A stretch of DNA of 64,000 nucleotides. Source: Enterococcus mundtii (GTDB taxonomy: Bacteria > Bacillota > Bacilli > Lactobacillales > Enterococcaceae). A program made the translations under genes and the position numbers. Of this stretch, positions 54,267-63,443 are shown piece by piece. A model generated the notes under the pieces. That model was given only the letters and a program-made list of their open reading frames with translations. It was not told the DNA's origin and did no database searches. Location: positions 2,718,001-2,782,000 of the forward strand of contig NZ_CP018061.1 in assembly GCF_002813755.1 (NCBI RefSeq), written 5' to 3'. Positions within the stretch are counted from its first letter, which is position 1. Every line of letters starts with the position of its first letter.

Positions 54267-55622
54267 CTAAGCCACTGAACCTTCTCTTGCTAATTCTGCG
54301 GCTTTTTCTTGTTCTTCAGTCAATAATTTATTGTCATAAAACTTGATGAATGGCAACCAGATGATAAAGCCGAGAATCGCACATAAGACGGCTAAGACAG
54401 CGGCTTTCCAGTCACCTCCACTACCAACAAAGGCGCCGATCCCTACTGGTGAAGGCCACGGCATTTGAGCTAACATTGGTCGAACGATTTCTAGTTTGAT
54501 GGCAAAGTATGCTAATGATGCGGATGCCATTGGTGCCAAGAAAAATGGTACTGCCAGGTAAGGGTTATAAACGATCGGCATCCCGAAAATGATTGGTTCA
54601 TTGATATTGAAGATCCCTGGTACTAATGAAGCTTTTCCTAATACTTTTAACTGATCGGATTTTGCCATAAAAGCAATAAAGATAATTAATCCTAATGTCG
54701 CTCCAGAACCACCAACTGTTACATAAGAATTATTAAATTCGCCGGCTAAAGGATAATTTGCACCTTGCGCATTTGCTGCCATGTTCGCTAAAACGATTGG
54801 TGTCAAGAATGAGGTAATAATGTTCGCCCCATGAATCCCTACGATCCATAACGCGTGGATCAAGAAATAAATGATCATGATCCCTATCCACGTATTCGTC
54901 AATTCTGTTACAAATCCAAATGGAATAGCGATCATTTTGAAAATATCTGTTCCTAACGCAACTAATGTGCCGTTGACAATCATCACCACAAAGGCAATCA
55001 CAAACGTTGGGATCAATGCAGTAAAGGAACGTGAAACCCCAGGTGGTACAACATCTGGCATCTTGATGACCCAGTTACGTTTCACACACATACAATACAA
55101 CTCAACTGCAATGTAAGACATGATGATGGCGGTAAAAATACCTGACGTACCTAGACGTTCGACAAATGCGCCCATACGTACACCACTAACCACAGTTTCT
55201 GCATCGGTCATACTAGAGATCAAGCTGATTTTTCCGTCTGAAATGATCAACTCTGGAATACACATAAAGAAAGCAAAAACAGATAATAGCGCGCCAGTTA
55301 AAGGATTGACGTTCAGTGCTTGTTCATCTCTTTCGATCGACGTTAATTCATAAGCAAATACAATAGCAAAATAAACAGATAATATCCCCATCGTCATCGT
55401 GTTGACGATCATATACAAGTCGCTGACTTTAAAGAAAGTTGCATTGAAAAATCCTTCTAAAAATGGAAATGGTAACGGTAAAATATTCAAAACTAAAAAC
55501 ATCGAGCCTACGATCGTAAAGGGAATCGACGCCATCCCAGCAGCCATTACTGCGCGTACGATCTTGAACTGTGCCACTTTCCCCATCGGTCCCATCAAAT
55601 ATTTCTGTAGAAAATCAAACAT
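54267..55622 (-). CDS. celB: PTS EIIC, cellobiose/lactose family
   Basis: This 451-aa sugar-transporting membrane subunit has about ten helices and the family landmarks (HALWIVGIHGANI, GIFNINEPIIFGMPIVYNPYLAVPF, where the conserved NEP motif contributes to sugar binding). It begins directly at the stop of the 172-aa membrane protein gene (TAG-ATG) with AAAGGGGAG. With EIIA and EIIB in the same operon it forms a complete transporter for a beta-glucoside such as cellobiose or chitobiose; the sugar is inferred from family only. Confidence 0.92.
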   Translation of the reverse strand: MFDFLQKYLMGPMGKVAQFKIVRAVMAAGMASIPFTIVGSMFLVLNILPLPFPFLEGFFNATFFKVSDLYMIVNTMTMGILSVYFAIVFAYELTSIERDEQALNVNPLTGALLSVFAFFMCIPELIISDGKISLISSMTDAETVVSGVRMGAFVERLGTSGIFTAIIMSYIAVELYCMCVKRNWVIKMPDVVPPGVSRSFTALIPTFVIAFVVMIVNGTLVALGTDIFKMIAIPFGFVTELTNTWIGIMIIYFLIHALWIVGIHGANIITSFLTPIVLANMAANAQGANYPLAGEFNNSYVTVGGSGATLGLIIFIAFMAKSDQLKVLGKASLVPGIFNINEPIIFGMPIVYNPYLAVPFFLAPMASASLAYFAIKLEIVRPMLAQMPWPSPVGIGAFVGSGGDWKAAVLAVLCAILGFIIWLPFIKFYDNKLLTEEQEKAAELAREGSVA

Positions 55623-56141
55623 CTATTTACTCCCCTTTCCAAAATGTACTACACGTTCATACTCTTTGATTCGTTGATAGTGACGATCCGTATTTGCATG
55701 GATTTTATTCAAGCGTCGCTGACAAAACAGACAGATTAGCAACCCACTGGCAATCACAAATAAAATCAATGCTTGCCCATTTGAACCATTCGCCATAAAA
55801 GGAAACAACTGAGAATACCCTGGTGAAAATACTGCTAATAGGAGAAATACGTTGGTTACCGCTTGCAAGCGGTAATAATTTCGAGTAACCGTTGCATTAT
55901 TTTTATGTGTGCGATAAAGTGCCACTTGTTCTGCGACGACTGGTAAAAGAAAGAATAATAGCCCTAATGGTACCCAAAACATCTTGCTACTCGCAAGAAG
56001 TAAGGCAACCAGCCAATAAAGATTGGTAAAAAAGAACCCAGCCGTTAAGTAGCGAATGATCAAATAACGATTAAAATACAAGACTTTCAAACTAAATGCC
56101 TTTTTCTCTAATTCTCGTTGTTTTTTTTCAGCTTCACTCAT
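55623..56141 (-). CDS. membrane protein of the cellobiose-type PTS operon
   Basis: This 172-aa protein has a charged helical N-terminus (residues 1-25), four hydrophobic segments (about 30-50, 52-72, 95-110, 120-140) and a basic tail. It is fully embedded between the EIIA and EIIC genes, so it is co-expressed with them. I do not recognise a named family; it may be an accessory membrane protein for the PTS. Confidence 0.75.
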   Translation of the reverse strand: MSEAEKKQRELEKKAFSLKVLYFNRYLIIRYLTAGFFFTNLYWLVALLLASSKMFWVPLGLLFFLLPVVAEQVALYRTHKNNATVTRNYYRLQAVTNVFLLLAVFSPGYSQLFPFMANGSNGQALILFVIASGLLICLFCQRRLNKIHANTDRHYQRIKEYERVVHFGKGSK

Positions 56142-56162
56142 TTTTTCACCCCCTGTTCTTGT

Positions 56163-56483
56163 TTATTTTTGATATAGATAGCTCATTTCTTTTGCAACTT
56201 CCAATAACGTCATCGTCGTCATCAGATGATCTTGCGCATGGACCATAATGATCTCCATTTCAATTTTTTGTCCACTCGCGTATTCCTTCAATAAATGCGT
56301 TTGTGATTTATGGGCTTCTAAAATTTCTTGATTTGCTTCATTTAGCTTTTCTTCTGCTTCTGTAAAATCTTCTGCTCGTAACAAAGCAAATGCCTCGTGG
56401 ATCAATGTTCGTGCATTGCCACTGTGAAAAATAATATCAAAAGCGGTTACTTGGAGCTCTTCACTCGTCATTTTCTCCGTCAT
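56163..56483 (-). CDS. celC: PTS EIIA, lactose/cellobiose family
   Basis: This 106-aa helical-bundle phosphocarrier has the HAQDHLMTT phospho-His motif and FHSGNARTLIHEAFALLRA near the N-terminus. It passes phosphate from HPr to EIIB. The ATG at 56483 follows AAGGAGGAG; a TTG one codon ahead is unlikely. It sits 10-13 nt after the regulator gene. Confidence 0.93.
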   Translation of the reverse strand: MTEKMTSEELQVTAFDIIFHSGNARTLIHEAFALLRAEDFTEAEEKLNEANQEILEAHKSQTHLLKEYASGQKIEMEIIMVHAQDHLMTTMTLLEVAKEMSYLYQK

Positions 56484-56495
56484 CAAGACTCCTCC

Positions 56496-58475
56496 TTAAT
56501 AAATCATTTTTATAAATTGTTCATTAAAATTTTCAAACGTTGGTTCAGCTAAAATCTGCTGCTGTAGATCCAATCGATCAATAAATTTCACGATTGCTTT
56601 CGTTACAACAGTGATTCCTTCATTCTCAATACAAGAAGGAGAGACTAGAAAGACAAAATGGATCGCCCCTTGTTCATCCCATTCCATCCCATCAGGAATG
56701 ATCCCCACTGCAATTTTAGCAGTAGCCCCCACTGGGATCGCTGGATGCGGGACAACTACTTGTTCACTGAAAATGATTTGCCCCATTTTCTCACGACGTT
56801 CGATTTGGTGAGCCATCTCAGACGTATAATTCTCCGTTTCATCTTCTTGTAAAAGTGCCAATAAATCATTGATAGCTTGGACTTTTGTTGGTGCTGAAGG
56901 ATAAACTTTAAACCAATTTCTAGAAATCTGCTCTTCATAAAAACTTACTTTTTCCTTCATAAAAGATAACGCTTCTTGTGGTTTCACAAAACAACTTGGA
57001 CGATATTCTTCAATCACTTTACGGATCTTTTGAACATCCTGATCATTCAAGAAAACACTGACATGGAGAACAGGTACTTTGAAAAACATCGTAGATAAAT
57101 CAATAGAAGAAATGATTACATCAATATCTTCTAATGCCTGTTCATCGATTTCGTAGTAGCCTTTTACTTGTTTCACTGCAATGTTTTTCCCAAATTCACT
57201 CAATACCCGATTTTTCAGCAATTGTGCACTTCCATAACCAGTCGCACAGATGATCAACGCCTGTAGTTTACAATCGACCTTATTTTTTTCAATCGCTGCC
57301 ATTAGGTGAAGCGCTAAATACGCCCATTCATCCTCATTGATTTTATAACCTTTCAAAGAAGGCATCTGACTGAAATAGTGTTTAGTCAATTCAAAGGCCC
57401 GGGGATCTTCTTTTTTGATCTCTTTTGTTAAAGGATTTTCCAAAGCAATCCCTCTCTTTAAACGAACCAACATTGGTTCTAAATGATTGAGCAAGCCATT
57501 CCTGAATTGATAATCTTCGACGATTGACTGACCAAGAACCTGAGCAAGTTCTTTAAGAACTGACATTAGCTCTGTCACTAACTCCTGATTCTCCCTTTTA
57601 TGGCTTTGATTCGATTTAGCCATCAAATGTAAGGCTAAATAAGCAATTTCATCTTTTGGGAAACGAACATTCATTATAGACTCGATCCGTCTGGTTATAT
57701 TCTTGGCTGCTTGATATTCGGTCTCATGGATTTCTTCTCCAGTGATTTCAGGCACTTGTATCTCAAATCCGGCTCGCATTCGCTTGATTGCCAATGCTAA
57801 ATGTAACGCTAAATTTTGTATCACAAAATCGGACACCTTTAATTTGGATTCACGAATCTCGTCCAAGATGATGATCACTAATTCTTCAAAATTGATTTCC
57901 TTGAAGAATTGACTGTTACCGAGATATTCTTTTAAAGAATTGGTATACTTATTTCCAAAAAAGGTATCCATGATCACATGTCGCTTGTCTTGTTCTTGAC
58001 CCTCGATCCACATTCCCTGTTTATGTTTCGACACAATTTTCAACGAATATTCGGCTAACTTCTCTTTGATTTCTTGGATATCATTCACTAAACTCGAACG
58101 GCTGATATATAACTCTTCTGCCAAATCATCGATCACGATTGCGCGATCTTCCAAAAGTAGTTTATTTAAAATATACTTTTTTCGATCTTCTGAACCATAG
58201 AACTCAGTCACCTGATCGCCATATTCCACAGTGACTTCTCGTTGCTTTAAAAACAGCGCAAAAGCAAGCTTGTTGACGACCTCTAATTGATACCCTTGCC
58301 CTTGCTTTGCAATGAGTCTTCCGCCATTGGTTTCGATCACTTCATTCAATGTTTTCAAATAGTTTCGAATCGTACGGTCAGATAATAATAATTCAGAAGC
58401 GAGGTACTGGCTTGTGAGGTATTCTCCTTGATGATCAATCAATTGCCGCAATAACTCTTTTTCTGTTTGTTTCAT
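56496..58475 (-). CDS. PRD-containing PTS-operon transcription activator (LicR/ManR-type)
   Basis: This 659-aa multidomain regulator has an N-terminal helix-turn-helix (QYLASELLLSDRTIRNYLKTLN, residues 17-40), a second Mga-like HTH (VIDDLAEELYISRSSLVNDI, about 95-115), two PRD domains (HLALAIKRM about 230, and HLMAKSNQ; then HYFSQMP and LALHLMAAIEK), an EIIB-like domain with ICATGYGSAQLLKNR and an EIIA-like domain with VVVPHPAIP. Phosphorylation by HPr and the cognate EIIB would set its activity. It lies between EIIB and EIIA genes, so it is autoregulated with them. Confidence 0.93.
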   Translation of the reverse strand: MKQTEKELLRQLIDHQGEYLTSQYLASELLLSDRTIRNYLKTLNEVIETNGGRLIAKQGQGYQLEVVNKLAFALFLKQREVTVEYGDQVTEFYGSEDRKKYILNKLLLEDRAIVIDDLAEELYISRSSLVNDIQEIKEKLAEYSLKIVSKHKQGMWIEGQEQDKRHVIMDTFFGNKYTNSLKEYLGNSQFFKEINFEELVIIILDEIRESKLKVSDFVIQNLALHLALAIKRMRAGFEIQVPEITGEEIHETEYQAAKNITRRIESIMNVRFPKDEIAYLALHLMAKSNQSHKRENQELVTELMSVLKELAQVLGQSIVEDYQFRNGLLNHLEPMLVRLKRGIALENPLTKEIKKEDPRAFELTKHYFSQMPSLKGYKINEDEWAYLALHLMAAIEKNKVDCKLQALIICATGYGSAQLLKNRVLSEFGKNIAVKQVKGYYEIDEQALEDIDVIISSIDLSTMFFKVPVLHVSVFLNDQDVQKIRKVIEEYRPSCFVKPQEALSFMKEKVSFYEEQISRNWFKVYPSAPTKVQAINDLLALLQEDETENYTSEMAHQIERREKMGQIIFSEQVVVPHPAIPVGATAKIAVGIIPDGMEWDEQGAIHFVFLVSPSCIENEGITVVTKAIVKFIDRLDLQQQILAEPTFENFNEQFIKMIY

Positions 58476-58495
58476 TATTATCTTCCCCTATTCGT

Positions 58496-58810
58496 CTATA
58501 TATTTTCCTCAATCAGCTCTGCTAATTTTTGGATACCCGTAGGGATAGGAACATACGCTTGGAATGGTATACTTACGACCGGTTTCCCTACTGTTTTTCC
58601 TAGTTTAACAAATTTATCCAAGTACATTGTAGTTTGAGGACTGATCAAGAACAAATCGAAATCACTTGTCTTGATTTGGTTGTCCCCTTCTGTTGCAGAA
58701 ACCGCGTCAACAAATACCTCTTCGCCTTTTCCTTTAAAATATTCTGTTGTTTTTGATGCCATCATCGAAGAAGACATTCCTGCGGCACAAATAATCAATG
58801 CTTTTTTCAT
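58496..58810 (-). CDS. celA: PTS EIIB, lactose/cellobiose family
   Basis: This 104-aa cytoplasmic phosphocarrier has the active-site loop IICAAGMSSSMMASK (Cys8), which phosphorylates the sugar bound by EIIC. The ATG at 58810 is preferred to a GTG at 58819 because AGAGGAG lies right before it. It is the first gene of the five-gene PTS operon. Confidence 0.92.
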   Translation of the reverse strand: MKKALIICAAGMSSSMMASKTTEYFKGKGEEVFVDAVSATEGDNQIKTSDFDLFLISPQTTMYLDKFVKLGKTVGKPVVSIPFQAYVPIPTGIQKLAELIEENI

Positions 58811-58852
58811 TACGATCACTCCTCTATTTTTTTGATTGAATTTCTTACATTC

Positions 58853-58881
58853 ACTATAAAATGAAATCGCTTTCTTTTCAA
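58853..58881 (-). promoter_or_regulatory. promoter of the cellobiose-type PTS operon with embedded cre
   Basis: On the minus strand TTGAAA (58881-58876) and TATAGT (58858-58853) are 17 bases apart. The plus-strand spacer sequence 58861-58875, ATGAAATCGCTTTCT, fits the cre consensus WTGNAANCGNWNNCW at every position. CcpA would sit between -35 and -10 and shut the operon off in the presence of glucose. Confidence 0.8.
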
Positions 58882-58937
58882 AATAGATTTTTCCGTATCG
58901 CTTAGGAAAATAGTTATAAAATTACGTAAAAAAAAAA

Positions 58938-58965
58938 GAAGTCACACGGCTGTGCAACTTCTTCT
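58938..58965 (-). terminator. terminator of the large surface protein gene
   Basis: AGAAGTTGCACA / TGTG-ACTTCT hairpin followed by ten T residues on the minus strand, beginning just past the stop at 58969. Confidence 0.88.
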
Positions 58966-58968
58966 CAA

Positions 58969-61900
58969 TTATTGCGCACTGAAATTCAAACGCATACTGT
59001 AAATCGGATTTAATGGATCATCCAAGCTTTCAAAATCAAAATTTTCGCCAACTGTACCAAATAATGAGAAGGAAAAAGAAGTGCTATGTCCTTCGATCGT
59101 TCCTAGTTCTCTGCGGTTATTGAGGTTTTTACCTGATGAGATCAACATGACTTGATTGTCATTCAGATTGTTTTTCACCCCTAGATCGATTTCTGTTAGT
59201 TTTTCGGTAGCTGATTGACTAACGACCGAACTCACTGACACTTGGACCGCACGTTCCGCATTGTTTTGAATTTGATAAGTTGGTGAGACAATACCATTAC
59301 TTTCTTTACTCTCCGCAAAGGATACATTTGTAGGAATCGTCACATCAATGTACTCGGACGTATCTTCTAGAATCGTGACTTGACTGTTCAATGTCCGTGC
59401 ATTGCCAGCTTCGTCTGTTAAGGTGATCGTTACACCATGATCGCCTACCGCTAAATCGGTAAATTGCACATTGTTTTCATACGCAACTTCGACTTGAATA
59501 TCTGGTGACAATGACCAGTTGTCGGTCGGATCACCATCTAAAAATTCACGAGGCGCTGGTGCTGTTTGCCCCTTCGTGAACACTAACGGATCTTTTAATG
59601 TTCCGTCAGGTGCCGTAGTATCTTCAATCCGTGGCATGGCATTATTAAAAATATATTCATTCCCAGCTTCATCGGTTGCTGTAATATTCATTGGATGGTA
59701 GGCATTGAATCCATTCGGAGATAAGTCATATAAGTGACGATGATTTATCAACTGGATATTTTCTAACTCTGACCAATTGTCCGCTAAATCGCTGATTAGT
59801 TCCCTTAATTCTTCCTGGGTAAAATCCCGATGACGATTGGCTTCAAACACCGTCCAATGGTTTCTAACTATACCAGTTGGTGCTTGCGTATCGATTACGC
59901 GATAGTTAACCGAATAGTCCGTATAGTTTCCTCGGATATCTTCTAGACGAACATTCGCATCATAAACGGTTGTTGATGGGGCAACATTGACAATACTTAC
60001 GATATCCCCGTTATCATTACACAAGGAAAGATCAATTTGATCGGTTGGTGTCGTGTTGTCCAATGGGTCCTCAGTAAAGAACTGCAATAGCTCATCTTTC
60101 GTCAATTCATCTTTTCTTCGTGCTTGAAAATCAACAGGTTGCGTGACGACATTTCCTGTCGGACCTTCGTTATCTCCCGCAAGAAATTTGACTTCTTGTA
60201 ACGCCGATTGATTTCCTTGTTCATCTTCTAAACGAATAAAGCCAATATATTCTTTGTACTCTAAGTCGTCTAACTCAAATTCGTTCCCTTCACTATCGAC
60301 TAATTCGATGGTGATGTTTTCTGGCAAGCTCCAGTTATCATCGGGGGCACCGTTGAAAAACTGCAACAAATCCGTTCGAGAAAACGTATTCGAAGTGAGC
60401 GTAGAAAAATCAATGACTTCATCTTTGAAGCTAGCGGTTGGCGCCGTAGTATCCACTACCCGTGCCATGGTATTGTCAAAAATGTGTTCATTCCCGGATT
60501 CGTCGGATGCCGTGAGATCCAGTTGATGGTAAGTCCCTCCACTATTCGGAGACAAATCATATAAGTGACGATGATTCTTCAGTTGAATATTTTCTAACTC
60601 TGACCAATTATCTGCTAAATTATCAATTAGCTGGCGCAATTCTTCTTGGGTAAAATCGCGATGACGATTGGCTTCAAACACCGTCCAATGATTTCTGACT
60701 GTTCCTGTCGGCGCTTGTGTATCTACCACCCGATAATTGACTGAATATTCTGTCTTGTTGTTTGCTTGGTCTTGTAAACGAACTTTCGCATCATAAACAG
60801 TCGTTGACGGTGCGACATTGACAATACTCACGATATCGCCAACATTGTTACGTAAGGAAAGATCAATCTCATCGGTTGGTGTCACGTTATCTAGAGGATC
60901 ATCCGTAAAGAAACTTAAGAGTTCCTCTCGCGTCAATTCCTCACTTCTTCGCGCTTGGAAATCAACTGGTGATGTTGTGACATTTCCTGTTGGACCTTCC
61001 GCATCTCTTCCCTGGAATTTTACTTCTTGTAGGTTTGATTGATTTCCTTGTGCGTCTTCTAAGCGAATATAGCCTGTATAAATGTTATCCTCTGACTCTA
61101 AATTTTGTAAATTGATCACTGAACCATTACTGTCAACGAGTTCGATTTTGATGTTTTCTGGTAATGTCCAGTTGTCATCCAGATCATTATTCAGAAATGC
61201 CAAAAGGTCTGTCCGTGAAGGAATAGCCGTTGTTACCCCAGAGAGGTCGATCGTCTCTGATTTCACTGTCCCTGTTGGCGCTATGGTATCAGTAATACGC
61301 AACTTCGTATTGAGCAATGAACGTTCATTACCAGATTCATCTGTCAATTTCACCCAATCTTGATAACTTGTACTAGGACTAAGGTTATATAATTTTTTTT
61401 CGAAAGTTAATGTGATGTTTTCTAATTCTGACCAATTATCTTTCAATCCGTTCACTAATAATCGTAACTCTTCTTGGGTAAAATCTCGGTGACGATTGGC
61501 TTGGATTGTGACGAAATCTTCGACTGCCGTTCCTTCTGGTGGTGTGGTGTCCACCACGACATAGTTTGTCGAAATGCGTTCATAGACGATTGAATTGGAA
61601 GAATCTGCTACATTGACTGTCATTGAACCAGTTCGACCTGGATACCACATATTGTTGTTTATCGTACCAGCAACATAGTAATAATAATTACGCGCATACG
61701 TAGGTACGGAATCAAACCAAGTATCACGTATTGTATCACTGGGTACACGAGCTGGACGTTGGGCTTCGATCGTCACAGGATTTTTAATTACATAAGTTAT
61801 TGTTGGATTGATCGTCAATCGTCCAATCGTTTCATTTGAATAACTAAGATTCATCACTTTTCTTGGTGTCGCAATGTTTGGATATAGCGTCGCAACCCCT

Positions 61901-62754
61901 GTCGTACCTAAACCAACATTTCCGCGAATATCTAACGTTACAGCTTCATTTCCCGCCTGTACTCTTGTTACTGTGAAGTTGATAGTTGCAGTGAAATTGT
62001 TATTGATTGTCACCGTTGCTGCTACACTTATAGCAGCATTACTTGAAGAAATATTCGATAAAGTATACGTGTTTCCATGCGTTGAATGGTTCCCATAATA
62101 CATCTGTGTGTAAAACTCGTCCGGCATTCCGGCATCACTGTCCGTGACGATCGATGAAATCCAACCATTATTTCCATTAACACGCTCAACCAATGAGTGT
62201 GTTGGTACAGTGACAGAGAAACTGGCGGTTGAGTTTGCGGCATTCGCTAAATTAATGGTTCGGTTGATCGCATTTTGTAATACACCTTCAAGATAAGAAC
62301 TCCTACCATGATTCGTTAATTGAGTCACATTTTCTGTGGTCAAATTCAAGCGTGCTAAGTAATTCACCACTAGCGAATTTTCATCAAGTGGTGGTAAAAC
62401 TGTTGCCTCAGTTGGTATATCCGTCGTTGGTTCTTCTGAGACAACTGGCTCTTCTTCGACCACTTGTGTTTCCTCTACAGTCGCTGGTTGCTCAGAGAGG
62501 ATCGATTCCTCCGGAGCCTCTTCTTGTACTGTTGGTTCCTGTACTGTTGATTCTTGTACTGTTGATTCTTGTACTGTTGGTTCTTCTATAACATCTTCTG
62601 GTGTTTCTTCAGATAAGTGGCTTTCTGACTGCTCTTCCATGATTTCCGTACTAGCAATCGTCTCATTTTCTATGGCAAATACTGCCGATGGCAACAATGT
62701 ATGTTGGAACAATAGGACTGAAGTAGCGATCATCCGAATTTTTTTTGCTTTCAA
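58969..62754 (-). CDS. large secreted repeat protein, 1261 aa
   Basis: The start is taken at the TTG at 62754 (AAAGGGGG nine bases ahead), giving a signal peptide KAKKIRMIATSVLLF...LLPSAVFA with cleavage before IENE. Then come a Glu/Val/Pro-rich spacer with TVQE repeats, a unique domain of about 250 residues with N-x-S/T-rich beta-strands, and repeating Ig-like modules: ANRHRDFTQEELR-DNWSELENI (three copies), a DNW-LPENI module (two) and a QARR-ELT-EELL-FFT-DPLDN module (two). A final domain follows (YIDVTIPTNVSF ... YSMRLNFSAQ). No LPxTG anchor or C-terminal helix is present; the end may bind the wall non-covalently, WxL-fashion. An adhesin role is inference. Confidence 0.85.
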   Translation of the reverse strand: MKAKKIRMIATSVLLFQHTLLPSAVFAIENETIASTEIMEEQSESHLSEETPEDVIEEPTVQESTVQESTVQEPTVQEEAPEESILSEQPATVEETQVVEEEPVVSEEPTTDIPTEATVLPPLDENSLVVNYLARLNLTTENVTQLTNHGRSSYLEGVLQNAINRTINLANAANSTASFSVTVPTHSLVERVNGNNGWISSIVTDSDAGMPDEFYTQMYYGNHSTHGNTYTLSNISSSNAAISVAATVTINNNFTATINFTVTRVQAGNEAVTLDIRGNVGLGTTGVATLYPNIATPRKVMNLSYSNETIGRLTINPTITYVIKNPVTIEAQRPARVPSDTIRDTWFDSVPTYARNYYYYVAGTINNNMWYPGRTGSMTVNVADSSNSIVYERISTNYVVVDTTPPEGTAVEDFVTIQANRHRDFTQEELRLLVNGLKDNWSELENITLTFEKKLYNLSPSTSYQDWVKLTDESGNERSLLNTKLRITDTIAPTGTVKSETIDLSGVTTAIPSRTDLLAFLNNDLDDNWTLPENIKIELVDSNGSVINLQNLESEDNIYTGYIRLEDAQGNQSNLQEVKFQGRDAEGPTGNVTTSPVDFQARRSEELTREELLSFFTDDPLDNVTPTDEIDLSLRNNVGDIVSIVNVAPSTTVYDAKVRLQDQANNKTEYSVNYRVVDTQAPTGTVRNHWTVFEANRHRDFTQEELRQLIDNLADNWSELENIQLKNHRHLYDLSPNSGGTYHQLDLTASDESGNEHIFDNTMARVVDTTAPTASFKDEVIDFSTLTSNTFSRTDLLQFFNGAPDDNWSLPENITIELVDSEGNEFELDDLEYKEYIGFIRLEDEQGNQSALQEVKFLAGDNEGPTGNVVTQPVDFQARRKDELTKDELLQFFTEDPLDNTTPTDQIDLSLCNDNGDIVSIVNVAPSTTVYDANVRLEDIRGNYTDYSVNYRVIDTQAPTGIVRNHWTVFEANRHRDFTQEELRELISDLADNWSELENIQLINHRHLYDLSPNGFNAYHPMNITATDEAGNEYIFNNAMPRIEDTTAPDGTLKDPLVFTKGQTAPAPREFLDGDPTDNWSLSPDIQVEVAYENNVQFTDLAVGDHGVTITLTDEAGNARTLNSQVTILEDTSEYIDVTIPTNVSFAESKESNGIVSPTYQIQNNAERAVQVSVSSVVSQSATEKLTEIDLGVKNNLNDNQVMLISSGKNLNNRRELGTIEGHSTSFSFSLFGTVGENFDFESLDDPLNPIYSMRLNFSAQ
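59600..61560 (-). repeat. 830-bp tandem repeats inside the surface protein gene
   Basis: A block of three Ig-like modules repeats with a period of 828-830 bp: the marker GATGACGATTGGCTTCAAAC recurs near 59830 and 60660, with a related form near 61488. The unit is present about two and a third times. Nucleotide identity is high in places (for example the LYDLSP and PSTTVYDA regions), which makes copy-number change by recombination likely. Confidence 0.85.
62521..62580 (-). repeat. 15-bp slippage repeats coding (P/S)TVQE
   Basis: Four adjacent 15-bp copies (TTCTTGTACTGTTGG with minor changes) encode the pentapeptide (P/S)TVQE. They are in frame and lie in the spacer after the signal peptide, so length can vary without frameshift. 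Confidence 0.85.
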
Positions 62755-63330
62755 AAATTCTGTCCCCCTTTCTCTTTCTTTTAGAATGTGCATGTTAAAC
62801 CTACTGACTGTATGCATCTTTGAGATCAACTGGTAACTATATGTAGGCGTTAAAAAACTATGTGCTTGATCACAAAAAAGCTGCCTAATGGCTCATACAG
62901 ATAGAGGATGTATCTGTTTCATTCAGTATAAACAGTTCGCAGAATCGCCTTCTCACGATCGAATAATTGTTTTATGTAATTCTTTCACTGAATGTTTTTT
63001 AATATCTAACAAAGATAGTACACATTCCACATTAAAATTATCCACAATTCCAGTATAGGAACAAAATCTTTTTTTACCGTTAGAAAGGCAAAAAAAATGG
63101 TTTTAACTTTAAATTAGAGAAACAAACATTGAATTTTAATCATATTGTTACCAAATTGCTCGATATGTTTTCTTGATATTCACTATATATTGCTGATTTC
63201 TCTTCATGTTTCCGTATTCTCACCCTCTATCTAAAACCAAAATTTCTATAAGTACAAATTAATGTTTTTTTCTATGAGAACTTCCAAACCTTTTCCTCAT
63301 AAATAATTTTTTTAACTAAAATAAAAAAAA

Positions 63331-63358
63331 CAGTAAGAAAGCATTTACTTTCTTACTG
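63331..63358 (-). terminator. strong minus-strand terminator left of the IS element, apparently orphaned
   Basis: CAGTAAGAAAG / CTTTCTTACTG perfect 11-base stem, six-base loop, followed by eight T residues on the minus strand. No minus-strand gene ends here; the next feature to the right is a plus-strand transposase. The rest of the 689-nt gap from 62755 is AT-rich with no gene recognised. Confidence 0.8.
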
Positions 63359-63368
63359 TCAGATTGTA

Positions 63369-63404
63369 GACAAAGTACTTATTTATAGTGCTTTGTCTTT
63401 TTTT
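63369..63404 (+). terminator. hairpin with T-run at the IS left end
   Basis: GACAAAG / CTTTGTC stem followed by TTTTTTT on the plus strand, about 45 nt ahead of the transposase. Such hairpins commonly shield IS transposases from outside transcription. Confidence 0.65.
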
Positions 63405-63443
63405 ATACGTTAAAATAAAACTATGAATTGGAGGTGTAACCCG

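Noticed and set aside
62521..62580. Short regular repeats that might suggest CRISPR
   Set aside because: They are 15-bp in-frame coding repeats without spacers and lie inside a surface protein gene.
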